Origin: Caenorhabditis elegans
Lineage: Eukaryota; Nematoda; Chromadorea; Rhabditida; Rhabditidae
DNA: 64,000 nt
Direction: 5' to 3'
NCBI RefSeq assembly: GCF_000002985.6
Contig: NC_003281.10
Coordinates: forward strand, 10,168,001-10,232,000
The notes beneath the pieces were generated by a model. That model saw only the letters and a program-made list of their open reading frames with translations, did not search any database and was not told where the DNA came from. A program made the position numbers and the translations under genes. Below are positions 15,001-27,176 of the stretch, one piece after another (positions within the stretch are counted from its first letter, which is position 1; each line of letters opens with the position of its first letter).

Positions 15001-15260
15001 GGGGTAGTGAAGAAGAATTCTCAATTGGCCGAGCTCGTGGAATGGCTGCAGCTTCCAGCGGATATCAACATTCCAGTTCGGAGAATCGAGAAGTTGAAGA
15101 ATATTGTTCAGAAGAAGAAGATGTTGAGCACAGTGTCGGTGACAAAAGAACAATAGTCACAAAGAATCACAGTTATGAGCCATTTGTGAATGGAGAATCT
15201 GAGCGATTTAAAACTGAAGTTGTCACAAGCCAAACTTCAACTCATGTAACCAAAAAGTAG
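67..15260 (+). CDS. mua-3: MUA-3, giant EGF/VWA/SEA transmembrane matrix receptor
   Basis: This is a cell-surface receptor of the epidermal hemidesmosome-like fibrous organelle that ties epidermis to cuticle (known for MUA-3 and its paralogue MUP-4). I can join 23 exons into 3,173 codons. They encode a signal peptide (67-124), then about 45 EGF-like modules with recurring NEC, CxDxxxGYxCxC and PGRxC motifs. A von Willebrand A domain (about 7000-7550) has the metal-site motif DGSGS and a later TDGRS. Two SEA-like stretches (about 12430-12760 and 13020-13370) alternate with EGF modules. One membrane span lies at about 14100-14175, followed by a Ser/Gln-rich cytoplasmic tail. Intron 1 is about 2 kb. 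The published MUA-3 is, as I recall, nearly 3,770 residues with an LDL-A-rich N terminus, so more exons may lie left of the window and position 67 may be an alternative start. MUP-4 is the alternative name but is much shorter. Confidence 0.88.
265..487. repeat. Short inverted-repeat (MITE-like) element, TACCGTATT family
   Basis: The element starts TACCGTATTTCTTCTATTA and ends with the near-complement TAATGGAATAGATACGGTA. It lies in intron 1 of mua-3. The same ends recur at 24236-24451 and, with a longer GC-rich interior, at 61929-62382. It has no coding capacity, so a non-autonomous DNA element is inferred. Confidence 0.6.
835..930. repeat. TTTGCCG-type dispersed repeat fragment
   Basis: This short stretch in intron 1 of mua-3 has reiterated TTTGCCAAATTTG and GGCAAACTGCCGG words. 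It ends in a CCCACTCCTGG tail resembling the CACCCCTG ends of the larger copies at 18725-19387 and 25895-26312. It is a dispersed repeat and not coding. Confidence 0.55.
4753..4867. repeat. Palindromic repeat with CTACAAAAAATGCGGGA arms
   Basis: Inverted arms (CTACAAAAAATGCGGGA and its complement TCCCGCATTTTTTGTAG) are separated by about 45 bp and flanked by further partial complementarity (GTGTCA...TGACAC). The element sits in the intron just upstream of the mua-3 exon at 4925. It is a small dispersed C. elegans palindrome with no gene content. Confidence 0.6.
6271..6302 (+). repeat. Interstitial telomere-type repeats (TTAGGC)
   Basis: Three TTAGGC hexamers (6273-6278, 6279-6284, 6291-6296) lie in the mua-3 intron 6143-6442. 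TTAGGC is the nematode telomere unit. This is a short degenerate interstitial patch. Confidence 0.7.
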
Positions 15261-15870
15261 ATATGTTTTTCTTATTTTTCAAATTCAATTATCCCAATTA
15301 ATATGTTCTTAAATACGTGTATTTTGCCCCTTCATTTAGATACGCGTATCTTTTTTTGCATTTTCCAGCCGCCTGAGATGAGTCGGTGACTTCAAAAATT
15401 AATTGCTCACAAATTGTTCTTCTATTCAATCTTAATCAATTTCGCCAAAGTGTTTTTCATTTATTGTTCTTGCCGTTTTATTTTGTATTTATACATTTTT
15501 TTATTATCCAATGAAGCTTCGATTTTATTAATTGTCCTCTTGAAATCATGGTTTTTTATAATTACTTTGGAGAATGGAGAAGAGAGAAAAAATGAGAATC
15601 CGAGAATAATTAGAGGTTCAGGAGTTTCGAAAAAACCTGTTAGTCTCAGAGATCAAGAGTGGGTTTATGAAGAAAGGGAGCTACTCAAAATCAGCTAGGG
15701 GTTTTTTGTTGCGTTTTTTTTTAAACAACCATTATCAATAATTTTGTTTTTCCGGGTGAAATTTCACAAGCATTATATTTATTAAAACATCCAAAAAAGA
15801 CAAGGAAAAAGTGTTCTGTGATATTAAACTAATTCAGAATGGCAAATTAAAAAATGTCTTGAATTTTGAG
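15261..15870. other. Convergent 3' region between mua-3 and unc-47
   Basis: AT-rich 3' flanks of two convergent genes. A TTTATT at about 15777 is an AATAAA on the minus strand and fits the unc-47 polyadenylation signal. The open frame at 15414-15698 has a composition typical of chance and no recognisable domain. I see no further gene here. Confidence 0.6.
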
Positions 15871-18260
15871 TTAAGAATCAGCAGAGTTGATTGCTCTGAG
15901 AAGTTCCATTGATGAGAAGTAGACACCAGAAATGCACACACTACATCCCATTATTATAATTCCTTGATCAAATCTGTAATCAGTATTTTTAAAGTATTGT
16001 ATTATTCCGAATATTATATCTTACCGTTTTTCAAAATTATTGAGAGTTTTTTCTTTGATATAAAGGTGGAATAGTGCCGGCCAGATAAATGATAACATTG
16101 TTCCTGGAAACATAAATTTGCGGCAGAAAAATCCAAAAAAAAAATTAATTTGTTTGCTTTTTTCACAAATAAAAGATCTCATATTGAAAGTCATACTCAT
16201 AATCTAGATTCACCTGTAATATTTCCAACTAATCCCATCAACTCTACCAAATATGGAACTGATAATGCAACGAAAAGTGTGAAAAGCACTAGAATAATTC
16301 TTAAAGTAACGGCCCATTCACGTAAAGATTTATCCGGTGAATAACAACTTGTGAATGGTGTCTGAGGATATCCAAGGAACAAATTGTTCTTCAAAAGTTG
16401 AACAGCTGCATAGAATGGCAACGGATATGATAGAAGAGCCTTGACCACTAAAATCAGGTTCACCAGAATTTTAAATGATTGATTAGGCAGAGAATTTGAA
16501 ATTTCCTCCTGTGTAAGCTCTCCAAATGTGAGAAATCCGAGCATTCCAAAAACAACTTTGAACACAGCAGCGGCGATGTGTGACCATTTTAACATTACGT
16601 TGAATTGAGCAGGATTTTTCATATTTCCTTCTAAATTTGGAAGGAATATATGAGATGTGTAGCCGAAAACAACCATTCCAACAATTGTCGGAAGAGTGTT
16701 GATATTCAATGAAAATGTGATCGTTGAGAAAGACCATTGTCTGAAAGAAACTTTTTGAGATTTTTGGCATTTAAAACATAAAAAATTTAACTTCTAAAGT
16801 GCTAAAATTACTAAATAGCATTGTGAAACGTTTTAATTTTTTCACTATAAAAAGGTTCATAATTTTTTTCAGAAATTATGTTACTTACCTGTATAAAACA
16901 ATATTATTTGTCACAATTGTTAACAACTTAAATACTTTAAAAATCAACTTACGAGACGAATGACAGACAGTAAAGGACCATGATCAGATTGACAATCAAA
17001 TGAGATATTGCATTGAAAAATGACAAACGAGACACAATTTGTAGATCATCAAGAAATGAGCACGTTAGTAAAGATGCTGAGGTAATCATCATCCATCCGG
17101 CTTTGTCTGAAAATTTTAACTCAATTTTTAATACTCAAAATGACTGGTTTCCAAAATTTATTCAAAAAAAGTGCATTCCTTGGATCAAGCGTTCAAAAAC
17201 TAACCAACACTTGGAAAACAACTCTGTAGAAGGTCTGCAGCAAGTACCAAATAGATAATGCAAGTTGATAGAAGTTCTGTAAGTTGTGCAGCAAGAACCC
17301 ATTTTCCGAATCCAGGTTTGTAGAAATCAGCAATTTCTCGATACGTTTTTCGCTTTTTCACCCCATTTTCATATAGACACTCGATAAGGAGCACCCCTGT
17401 CCAGTAGCAAACGTACGCAACTCCAACCATTGCACCAATAGACCACCATCCACCAACCTGAAGTAAAAAGTCAGACATATGTACATGCATATTCAATTTC
17501 ATTTGAATGAATTTTTAAAAAGAAGTGAAACGAAAAGGTTTTCCAAGTTTTTACTTTTTTCTTATTTTTCATATTTCTCTTCTTCTCCCTGACTCACCTT
17601 TACTGCAATTGGAAGACCAACTATAAACATTCCCTGGATAGCATTTGTGACATTCCATGCTGCCTGAAGAGCTGATATTGGCTCTGATGCTTCTCCATGT
17701 CCATCGTCTTTTGCTTCTTCTTGTTTGTTTATGTCGTCTTTTTGTGGTTGCTCAGAAACAACTGATTCTTGAATTGGCTCCAAGCGGTCATGAGGTGGGG
17801 GATTTGATCCTGGAACATAGATAATTTGCGATGTTTCCATCAACAACTTCGAAGCATTGAATACACCGCGACTCTGAAGTGGTGGCCATGTTCGTACTGC
17901 GAACGATCGTTTTTGTGATGTGCACATCGTGACTGGGCCTCGATCGCGAAGAGTTTATTATGCTCGATGAGGCATTGTGCTCACACAGAGTCTTACCATG
18001 ATCGGTCTCGCCGCCGATAGGTTCCGCCAAAAAACTTTTTCTGAGAAAATTTCAATTGCTAGCCGAATTTTGATTCCCAGGAAATGTGTTTTTCCCCCAA
18101 AATGTCAAAAAAATTTGAGTTTCTCACCTGATTCTCCCGTCTGAGGTTGGTTCTGATAGGATGGAACCTCGTTAAGCTCCTGATTCCAGTAGTCCAGCGA
18201 ATTGCTGAACACATGTTTATTTGTCCAATTTTGCAAATTTTGAAATCTATTCGACGCCAT
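15871..18260 (-). CDS. unc-47: UNC-47, vesicular GABA transporter (VGAT/VIAAT)
   Basis: This transporter loads GABA into synaptic vesicles in exchange for protons. It belongs to the amino acid/auxin permease (SLC32) family. Seven exons (18128-18260, 17598-17809, 17205-17457, 16953-17106, 16214-16740, 16025-16103, 15871-15973) join to exactly 486 codons plus stop, matching the UNC-47 length I remember. The first 90 or so residues are a hydrophilic cytoplasmic N terminus that starts MASNRFQNLQ and is rich in Gln, Glu and Pro. They are followed by ALQAAWNVTNAIQGMFIVGL, the family's conserved first membrane segment, and by about nine more hydrophobic segments. I chose the start at 18260 because that exon splices in frame to exon 2 and gives the known protein. 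A second in-frame ATG at 17927 reads directly into exon 2 and could be an alternative start. Confidence 0.96.
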
Positions 18261-21217
18261 CTGTAATGAAATAAATGTGACGCTGTCGTCTCACAGGAAA
18301 GACAGATTGTGGAAAGATGGAGCAAATTTCGTGGAAAAGAGCTCTGAATGCGTCGTCGTCGTCTTCGCTCTTCAAATAGCGTGTGTGTGTGAGCACACAT
18401 AAAGTGTGTCTGTGTGTTGGCACAATGATTTGAAGAGCACGGGGGATTATTAGACCCTACTCTCCAAACCGAAAGGCTCTTCTTTTTTCTGGTTCCACTG
18501 ATGGATTGGTAGAATAAATGTGAATAGGGGGGAACCAGCGACTATAGTGAGTTTATTGGCAAAAAAAACGAGAGAGGGACCGGAAATTTGGGAAGTATTC
18601 TTTCTTTTTTTCTGAATTTGGTCTAAAGAGACAGCTAATATCGTCCTCGTCAATTAAATTTTACGAGATTCATTTTATTTCTCCAAAGAGCTAAAAATGT
18701 TTTGTAACAATCAAGGTTCAGACCCAGGGGTGGGCGGCAAACGATTTTTTCCGGCAAATCGGGAAATCGGGAAATCGGCAATTTGCCTGAATTAAAATTT
18801 CCGGCAAATCGGCACACTGCCGGAATTGAAAATTTCCTGCAATTGGAAAACCGGCAAATTGCCTCAGTATGTCCATCATTTGTGCCAGGGGTGTTGTCGG
18901 TTTGCCGATTTGACGGAACTTTTCAATTCAGGCAGTTTGCCGGTTTGCCGATTTACCGGAAACTGTAATTTTCGGCAAGTTTCCGATTTGCCATTTGCCG
19001 AACATCAATTTGCCGGAAGTGTTTAGGGGGATTTTTTTATTAGACGGAAACACTTAAAACTGTGCCTTTTTGAAAATTTTTTCCATTTTTCTTTAGATAT
19101 TTTCATAGAATTTGCTTACTTTTCAAAATAGATGTAGGAAAATTCATAGGATGTGCACAATTTGCCGATTGAAATTCTGAAATTTCCAAAAAGTGCAAAA
19201 CCACAATTTGCCGAATATGTTTGGCAATTGCCGTCTTCCCGGCAAATTCGGCAAATCAGCAATTTGCGGTTTACCAGTTTGCCGGAAATTTTCAATTCCG
19301 GCTATTTACCGATTTGCCGGGTATTTCAATATTGGCAATTTGCCGATTTGCCGATTTGCCGGAAAAATCGTTTGCCGCTCACCCCTGATTTGTGCCCCGG
19401 TTAGACCGTCAGCAGTTCGGCGCTTGCCACCGACTTTCGACTGTTCCGGGATCCCAACAGCTTTTTTTCCAAGAAAGTTGTTTTGTCAACTTTTTGACGT
19501 AGAAGTTTAGTTATTTTCAGTCTTGTTTTAATAGATACGATTCACAGGACAAATTGGCAGTTTCGTATGATAGGTTTACCCAGGCACCCCTGATTCAAAT
19601 GCTTCAAAATCTGTTGAAAACCTTTATCGGTATAAACTTCAAGTATAGAGGATCAGATCTGACAAGAAATTTATGCATTGAAAAGTTTGAAGTGATGACA
19701 ACATGCTGTACCCCTTTGACAGTTTTAATGTTTTAGTACCCTGGAAAATCATATCGTACAACTGTTCCGAAAACGTTGAGATCTTCATTCTTCCTATTCC
19801 CCATGTCAACAATCTTCCCGTCACAGTAAATCTGAATTATATCGCTGTATTGTCAAGTGCATTAACTTTTTGTCTCCCAATTTCCCCTCCGGCGCTCTCG
19901 CGGAGCCAACCGCCATTGCTACAGAGACAACATCCATTTGTTTGTGTGGCCACAGCTCTTTTCTTTTTTCTTCTTCTTCTTTTTTTCTGCACGGCTTCTG
20001 CTTTCGGCCGTGTCCGTTGCTTGAAAGCCAGCAGGAGAAGAAGAAGCAGAAGAGTGTGTATAGAAGTGGAGGAAGACCGTGTTGTCTATGTCTTTATGTT
20101 TCGGTCTCTCTTTCTCTTTCTTCTACACCCTTCACACCAAAAGTGGCTGCTAGCAAAAGATGAAGATATAGAGAGAAAGATGGAAAGAGAGAGAGAGAGA
20201 GAGCTCAGCAGATCGCTCATTCATTTTTTGTTTCGCATTACTTCCAATTTGTTTGTTTTCATTCTTTTTGGTAGTTGTAGTAGTTTACTTGTTTATAGAT
20301 ATTTTTGTAATTTTTTACTGAAAATTGAGCATTTTCCATCTTCATGTTAATTCTTTATTGTACAATTAAAAATTTGGAAAAAATAAACTTTCTGGAAAAT
20401 AGTTTTCTGTGGACTATAGCCTTTTTTTCCAGTCAAAAGTGCAAATCAAACAGTCTTTGCCAATATTAACTCTGAAAATTTACGAAGAAAATGTTCTACC
20501 CAATTTTTAATTATTCTAATTCTGTATGCAACAAAGCTCTACATCTTTCAAGTCCAATTTTTCTGAAAACTATTTGAGTGGACTCCGGAAAAATGGACTC
20601 TGGATGGAGCCCAAATATTTTCAAAAAATTTATCTATTTTCCACTATTTTTTCACTCTACATAATTATACCAAATCTTTGAAGATGCACGAAGATGCACA
20701 AGATATATCTACAATTTCAAAAAGCGGATTTTTTTGAAAGCTTGACAATTCACCTAAAAAAGTATTCTAGTGGACCCCAAAAACTGGAAAAACTGGAATA
20801 CTAAAAAAATTTTCAAACATGTCCATTTACCTGAAAACTATCTGCGTAGACTCCGGGAAACTTTCGACTGAAATTTAAAAAAAAATCTAATTTGACAAAA
20901 GGTTAAAAACTTTATTGAGTAGATTAACTAAAATTTTTCCAATCTCTCGATTTTTTAAATCAAATTCGTGAATTTCCAAACTAAAAGCTTTCAAGTAATT
21001 ATCATCAGTTCCATTAATGAACAAATGCCAGACCACCGAAGCAAAAAAAAAAAATCTAAAAAGACATTTCTGTTGAAAAAATGCTTGCACTTCTCCCCTT
21101 CCACCCGTCCCATTTATTCTCCCATTTTCCATATTTTATTCGTTGTTTCCTTGTTTTGTGTCTATTTTTATCCTCCTTGCAACTATTTTTAACTTCATTC
21201 ATATATATATTTTTCAG
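18261..21217. promoter_or_regulatory. Shared upstream region of unc-47 and epac-1
   Basis: About 3 kb of non-coding DNA lies between two divergent genes, so both promoters must be here. It holds a 0.66-kb inverted-repeat element (18725-19387), pyrimidine-rich tracts and a GAGA microsatellite (about 20160-20205), then AT-rich DNA up to the splice acceptor at 21217. A 215-codon open frame (19703-20350) is low-complexity Phe/Leu/Ser/Arg and reads like translated polypyrimidine tract, so I do not call it a gene. I cannot point to a specific neuronal control site by eye. Confidence 0.5.
18725..19387. mobile_element. TTTGCCG-repeat element with terminal inverted repeats
   Basis: The ends are inverted copies: CAGGGGTGGGCGGCAAACGA at the left and TCGTTTGCCGCTCACCCCTG at the right. 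The interior is largely reiterated GGCAAATCGGCAAATTGCCG words in both orientations. There is no coding frame. It looks like a non-autonomous foldback or MITE-type element. Fragments sharing the same words occur at 835-930, 25895-26312, 27740-27785 and 32515-32627. Confidence 0.65.
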
Positions 21218-24200
21218 ATGGAGCGGATAGTATCCCGCGTTCGTCGATTATCTCCGTTGCACACATTTTCAGATGCTCTTCTCATTTCGTTGCTTTCTGA
21301 ATCAGATTTTCAGCCGGATAGTATTCAACAAGGTGTTGTATGTGAGTTGAATCTCGGAAATTTTTGGAATTTAAATTGAACTTCAGTATTCGAGAAAGAT
21401 GAGCCAACAGAATACTGGTATCTACTACTTAGCGGAGAAGTTCAATTGTATAGTAAAACATATGTAAGTATTTAGTACTTTTTAAATATGTCGCTGCAAA
21501 AAAAAGTGATTTGGAAGATAGTGGAAGTTAGTTTTCAATAAAATTATTTTTTGGAAAAAAAGTTCCAGGTTGAAAGAACATACAAAAAGCTTTCAGAATG
21601 TTCATCTACAATTTCATTTCTTGAACTTAACTGACGTATTCCAATTATAATTTTCCAATAAATTTTGACATAGTTTTTACGACAAAATTACATACAACTG
21701 CAAATGTTTAAAATTTTTGTAGACTGGAGATTTCAATCACTTGAAAACATTACGATGTGGAGCACTTTTTGGTGATCTTTCAACGTTGACACATTCCTGT
21801 TCGTGCTTGGTAACCCGGCCTGCACAATTGATTCGGATAGCTCAAAATCATTTTTTATCTGTATATAATGTAAGTTTTTCTGCTTATAAAAGCCGTTTTT
21901 TTTAAAATATGGATACATCTTATCTCTCCTTACAATCGATGACACGAGTTGTTTTTTTTTCAAAAATTGCACGAAATGTGCTCGAAGACTCTAATCTTAT
22001 AATCTTACGTGTGGGGTGGGATGAAGATAAATTTTAAGTTAGAAAAAAAAAAGAATTTCTTCAAGAATACGGCTAGTTTTTTGTTAATGGAATTTTGAGA
22101 AAAAACACAGAATTACGAAAACAGTTGTAAATTTTCAGAAACATGGCGATCACTTACAACCGTTCATAATAATAATGCACGATATTTTGACGGATGAAAC
22201 CCCATCAGACCCAATTCACCCTCATAGTTCTGGACTTTTCAATGGACAAAGAAGTATGGATCTCATTTCAACGGAAATTAATCCTTCGGAAATTGTTTCG
22301 GTATCTACAAATGGGATGTTGTCAAAAATGATCCTTCCATCTATTCCAAATCAGAGAGAAAAGCCGATGAACAGAGTAGTAGTGAATCAACAGAAAAATG
22401 AAGAGAGGAATTTTATCGAATTTCATAATCCAACGGGAATAGAGAAACAGATTCGGGATTCTGGAGGGATTTTGCATAGGAAAATGTTAACGGATAATCA
22501 TCAAGTTATTAGGGATATTACAACAGAGCATACGGTTGGTTTATCTTCAAAAACAACAGAAAACTATTTTTAAAACAACTAATAAAATTCAGGTTTACTA
22601 GAAATTGAAATTTTTGAAAAATATTCGTTTTTTTTAATTAAAAAACGACAGCGAAAATTTTTGAAAATTTTCGACGACACCCTTGTTCCATCATAAAAAA
22701 TATGAAAATTTTCAAAACATTTCAAATTTTGTGTGAATTTTGTTTCCAAACCCCTCAAAATGGAGACGGTATTTTCAATTGCCCTACGTCACATGATAAA
22801 TATTTTTGGATTTAAAAAAAATTAAAGGAAGTTTTTTTCAGTATATTTAAACAAAACCCCGAAAATTCTACTTCCTCTTTATTTTTTGGAGCCTATTTTT
22901 TAATGCAGAAATTATGTATTTGAGAAATTGATCACCATTTCGTTCTTTAATTTAATTTAATTTAGTTTATTTACGCTCTCGAGGAGACGTTTTTCAAATA
23001 TTCTTCAAATTCAAATATTCAGTTCAGTAATACTTTCAGAGGGTTCAAAATTGCATGATCGGTGCTGAAATGATTGACTGGCTTCTAACGCTTTTTGTAT
23101 CAACATCCACCACATGTTCAAGTCTTTCAAGAATACAAATGAGCGCAATTTGGCAAGTCCTTCTCAATAATGGACTCATTTCTCATATTGATGGTGAACA
23201 CCAATTCTTGGACAAAACAAATTCGTATTATAGATGGGTTCAACAGTTTAGAAGTAGGAATAAGGTAGGATTTAAGTAGGATTTTTGAATTGAAATTTTG
23301 AAATTTTGATTTAAAATACAGGTAGCACCAAGTATTGAAGAAGTTTCTAAAAGTATTACACTCCTTTCATCAGTGGCACCGGAAACTTTATTTCTGATGA
23401 TTGTTTCAAAACCGTGAGTTTTCCCTGAATGCCATAAAGTCTTAATATTCAAATATCAGAGGTTTTGAACGAAGTCCTGAAGAATTAGAAGTGGTCTATG
23501 AAGAATTAACATTTATCAAAGCTCTATCCCATCTCAGCACAATGGTCAAACGGCAACTATCTAATTTTGTGAAAGTTGAACAATATGTTCATGCTGGAAG
23601 CGTTGTATTTCGTCAAGGAGAAATTGGAGTATACTGGTATATTGTACTAAAAGGAGCTGTCGAAGTGAATGTGAATGGAAAAATTGTTTGTCTTCTGCGA
23701 GAAGGTGATGATTTTGGAAAACTTGCACTGGTGAATGACTTGCCGAGGGCTGCAACAATAGTTACTTATGAAGATGATTCAATGTTTTTGGTTGTGGACA
23801 AACATCATTTTAATCAGTAAGTTTTAGATTTGTGAATAAGAAAAATTTTTAAATACATTTTTTTTGAAGAATTTTACATCAAGTGGAAGCAAATACAGTT
23901 CGTTTAAAAGACTATGGTGAAGATGTTCTTGTTCTTGAGAAAGTTGACATTCCACGTGGGGCGGCACTTGAAAACTCGAATTCTTGTAACTTTAACTGCG
24001 GATATTCAGTAATGGCTGGAAAGGCGGAGAAGATTTTGGAATATGTTTTGGAGACGAGAATTGATGCTCTTGGTGATGATATATCTGGTAAGTTGATGTT
24101 TTTAGATCGTTGATTTTATAATATATGTAGCTTTTGTTCGGTTGATATAATACTTGAAAAAATAAAAATAAAACAAATTTTCTTCTATTCAATTTAATTG

Positions 24201-27176
24201 AAGTGGGTTATCTCTAAAAACACATAGATTCAAGATACCGTATTTCCTCAAATAGTATTGCGCCCCATAGATCAACTTTGAAAGCTTATATTTCAGTTGT
24301 CGTTACTCCTATACAAAACTTGTCAACTGACAAAATATTGTTAAGTACTTTTTTTTCAGCTTTGTAATTAACTATGTAACTATATTTTCCAAATTAACCG
24401 AGATATAGCTTATCAAAATAATGTACTCTGACTAATAGAGGAAATTCGGTATTTGCAAGTAAAGTTTGCTATAGACAGTGGATTTTTCATATTTTTTTTT
24501 AGTATTTCGAACAGTCCGAGTATTTTTAAAAGAAATTCTCCACACGGCCGTACTCCCAAAGCATTTTTTTATATTTCAGAACTTGACGTTTTTGTCGAAG
24601 ACTTCATCTTAACCCATGACGCTTTCATGCCAGACAACACCGTCTGCAATTTTCTCAAATCGTATTATTTTCGGACACCATATGTATGTTTTATTTACTT
24701 TCAAACTGATTAAACCCATTTCGAAAAAAAAAATTTCAGAGAGCAACTCGAGACTCAATAACCGATTCTTGCACGGAAGAAGTTCGATGTAAGCGGAGGG
24801 TCGTACAATTTGTATATGTATGGTGTAGCCTTTTGCGAGTCAATTTTTTTCTGAATCCTGTCACAAACTCTTTTGTTGAAGAACTGTTTTGTCATGTTAT
24901 TGACGATAGAAAACGATTGGGAGGAATGGAGGATATATTGACAAGAATTGGATCGATTAGATCTACAAGAGAAAATATGCAATTAGTATTGGCTCGACAT
25001 CCGGCAATTGTTCTAGATTGTGGAGTATTATCTGCACATACTCCGTGTCCAGTTCTACCATCAGATGTTTGTAATCAAATTATATACTTGGCAGATACAA
25101 CATGCTTTGTTCTTCCGATTCGAGTTGATAAAACTGCTGAAGAGATTTGCGAACTTTCGAGACGAAGAATGAGCTTCTCTGCGGAACCTTTAAATTTGGT
25201 AGAAGTAAAATCAAATGGAGAGAAGTTAATATTCAGCCCAAATGATAGAGCTATTCCAACAGTTTTGAGTTTAAACTCGAAACTATATGTAGTAAATCGA
25301 GAAGAAATTCCGTTACTTGTTCCAATGGAAGATCAGAACGGACCAACTCCATCTTCACATTCCTCAATTCTTCATCTAATTGATTCTCAAGAGCTTGCGC
25401 ATCAACTTTTTCTTTTTCACCTGCAATTGCTAAGATCTACGGATTCTAATGAGTTACTGTATCAAGTAATTGGAAGAGAATCGTTTCCATTAAGTATGCC
25501 ATTCAATCTTGATCTATTAGTTCGAAGATTCAATGAAGTACAACATTGGTCGACTACAGAAATTCTTCTGGCTACTGAAGAGAATCGAATGGAGATTTTG
25601 AAAAAGTTTATCTCAATTGCAACAATGTGAGTATTCTTTCTGTTTCATATAGTTGTGTAAATTAAAAAATTTCAGTGCTCGAGAATATCGCGATCTTCTA
25701 ACAGTTTTTGCAATAACATTAGGACTCAGTCATACATCAATTAGTAGATTGACTCTCACTTGGAGTGTAAGTTTTTTTTAGAAAATATTACTTTAAAGTA
25801 CGAAAAACTGCCTAAAATTTAAAGATGCCACAAAATAAAACCAAAAAAAAAAATCGAAAATCCGAATCAAAAACGCTTTATTTTGATTGTGTAAAAATGC
25901 GGCAATTGCCATTCGGCAATTTTTTTGCGGGAAATTTTCAAATTACTGGTTTGCCAATTTGTCGTAAGTTTTTAATTTGCCGGTTTGCCGACTTGCCGGA
26001 AAATTTCATTTTCGGCAAATAACAGATTTGCCGTTTGCCAGTTATCAGATTTTCCGGAAATGTTTAGAGGGATTTTTTAAAAGACGGAAACACTTAAAAC
26101 TGTACCTTTTTGAAATGTTTTTTTGTTGTTTAATTTAGATGTTTTGATAAAATTTGCTTACTTTTTAAACTAGATGTAGGAACATTTATAGGATGCGTAC
26201 AATTTGCCTATTAAAGTTGAAATTCTGAAATTTGCAAAAAAAAATGTGCAAAACCTCAGTTTGCCGATTTGCCGAAAATTTTCATTCCGGCAATTTGCCG
26301 ATTTGCCAATTTAATCTTAGCCCAAATTTCGCATTAAAAAGTCCCACTCTATATACCTTTAAAAAAATCGATACTTCTACAAAAGTTAAGGTCCAAAAAT
26401 TAAAGTTCTAATTTTTCAGAAGCTACCACCTGCCTCTTTGAAAACATTCTCAGAACTAGAAAATCTGTTGGATCCAACAAGAAATCATCGAATGTATCGA
26501 CTTCTTGTCTCCAAAATGTCATCACCGTACATTCCATTTGTTCCACTAATTTTGAAGGATTTAATGTTTATTCATCAGGGAAACAAGTCATTTTATAATG
26601 GTCTTGTGAACTTTGAAAAAATGGTGAGATTTTTTAAGTTTTCAAATACAAAAGAAAAAACAAAAAAAAAAATCGAGAACACCTTCCTTTTCGAACTTAT
26701 TTCAAAATGAGAACTGCAAAACCAATCAGCGATTCTCTCTGCTCATTTCTGCACCAATCAGACAAAGTGGGCTGAGTTCGAAAATGCTGATTGGGGAGAA
26801 AGTGGGTGTGGCTTTTTATTTTGGAGGAAGTTCAAAAAGATTTTTTTTAAATGTGTCAATCTTTCGAGATTTTAAAAGTTCTTTTAAAAATCTGCAAAAT
26901 CCGAACTCCATATTTAAGCATTAGAATTTTTCAGCACATGTTTGCAAAAATCTTTCGAAGTTTTCGGCAGTGTAAATCTCAAATGGATAACGGAGCAGAA
27001 CATGAATTCATTGAGCCACAGAGTTTAATTCGAAACTTGAGAGTATGTTGGAAATTACTTGAATAAATTTTAGTTGCAAATTATTTCAGGTAATCGATAA
27101 TCAAAAGAAACTAATGCAGCTGTCATATGAAATTGAACCGAAATCAGCACCGAAAAGAAATGTGATTTTTCATTAG
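21218..27176 (+). CDS. epac-1: EPAC-1, cAMP-regulated Rap guanine nucleotide exchange factor
   Basis: This factor activates Rap GTPases in response to cAMP. Fourteen exons join to 1,038 residues. In order they show: a first cyclic-nucleotide-binding fold (residues about 1-125); a DEP domain (about 235-320, MIGAEMIDWLL...LIS); and a second cyclic-nucleotide fold (about 365-475) with a full phosphate-binding cassette, FGKLALVNDLPRAATI. A RasGEF N-terminal (REM) module (about 510-650), a Ras-association-like stretch and a RasGEF catalytic domain (about 780-1000, LLDPTRNHRMYRL and PFVPLILKDLMFIHQGN) follow. The first cassette reads FGDLSTLTHSCSCLVTRPA and lacks the cAMP-phosphate Arg. The ATG lies directly after TTTTCAG, so the message is either trans-spliced there or has an upstream non-coding exon. 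Two long introns hold repeat elements. Confidence 0.93.
24236..24451. repeat. TACCGTATT-family inverted-repeat element
   Basis: The element starts TACCGTATTTCCTCAAATAG and ends AATAGAGGAAATTCGGTA, its near inverse complement. It lies in an epac-1 intron. Its interior (CAACTTTGAAAGCTTATA...) resembles that of 265-487 (CAACTTTGACAGCTGATA...), which supports common descent. Confidence 0.6.
25895..26312. repeat. TTTGCCG-family repeat in epac-1 intron
   Basis: This resembles the interior of 18725-19387. Both share reiterated GGCAATTTGCCG words, then a block reading roughly GAAACACTTAAAACTGTACC and TTTGCTTACTTTT. The CAGGGG...CCCCTG ends are not evident, so this is a truncated or diverged copy. 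Confidence 0.55.

Noticed and set aside
67-15260. Assignment of the EGF giant to mup-4
   Set aside because: MUP-4 has a similar layout, but my joined exons give 3,173 residues and about 45 EGF modules, far above the MUP-4 size I recall, and the neighbours (unc-47, epac-1, chc-1) fit mua-3.
19703-20350. 215-codon open frame upstream of epac-1
   Set aside because: The translation is low-complexity Phe/Leu/Ser and Arg/Glu runs from polypyrimidine and GAGA tracts. It shows no domain and no splice support, and the region is a promoter.
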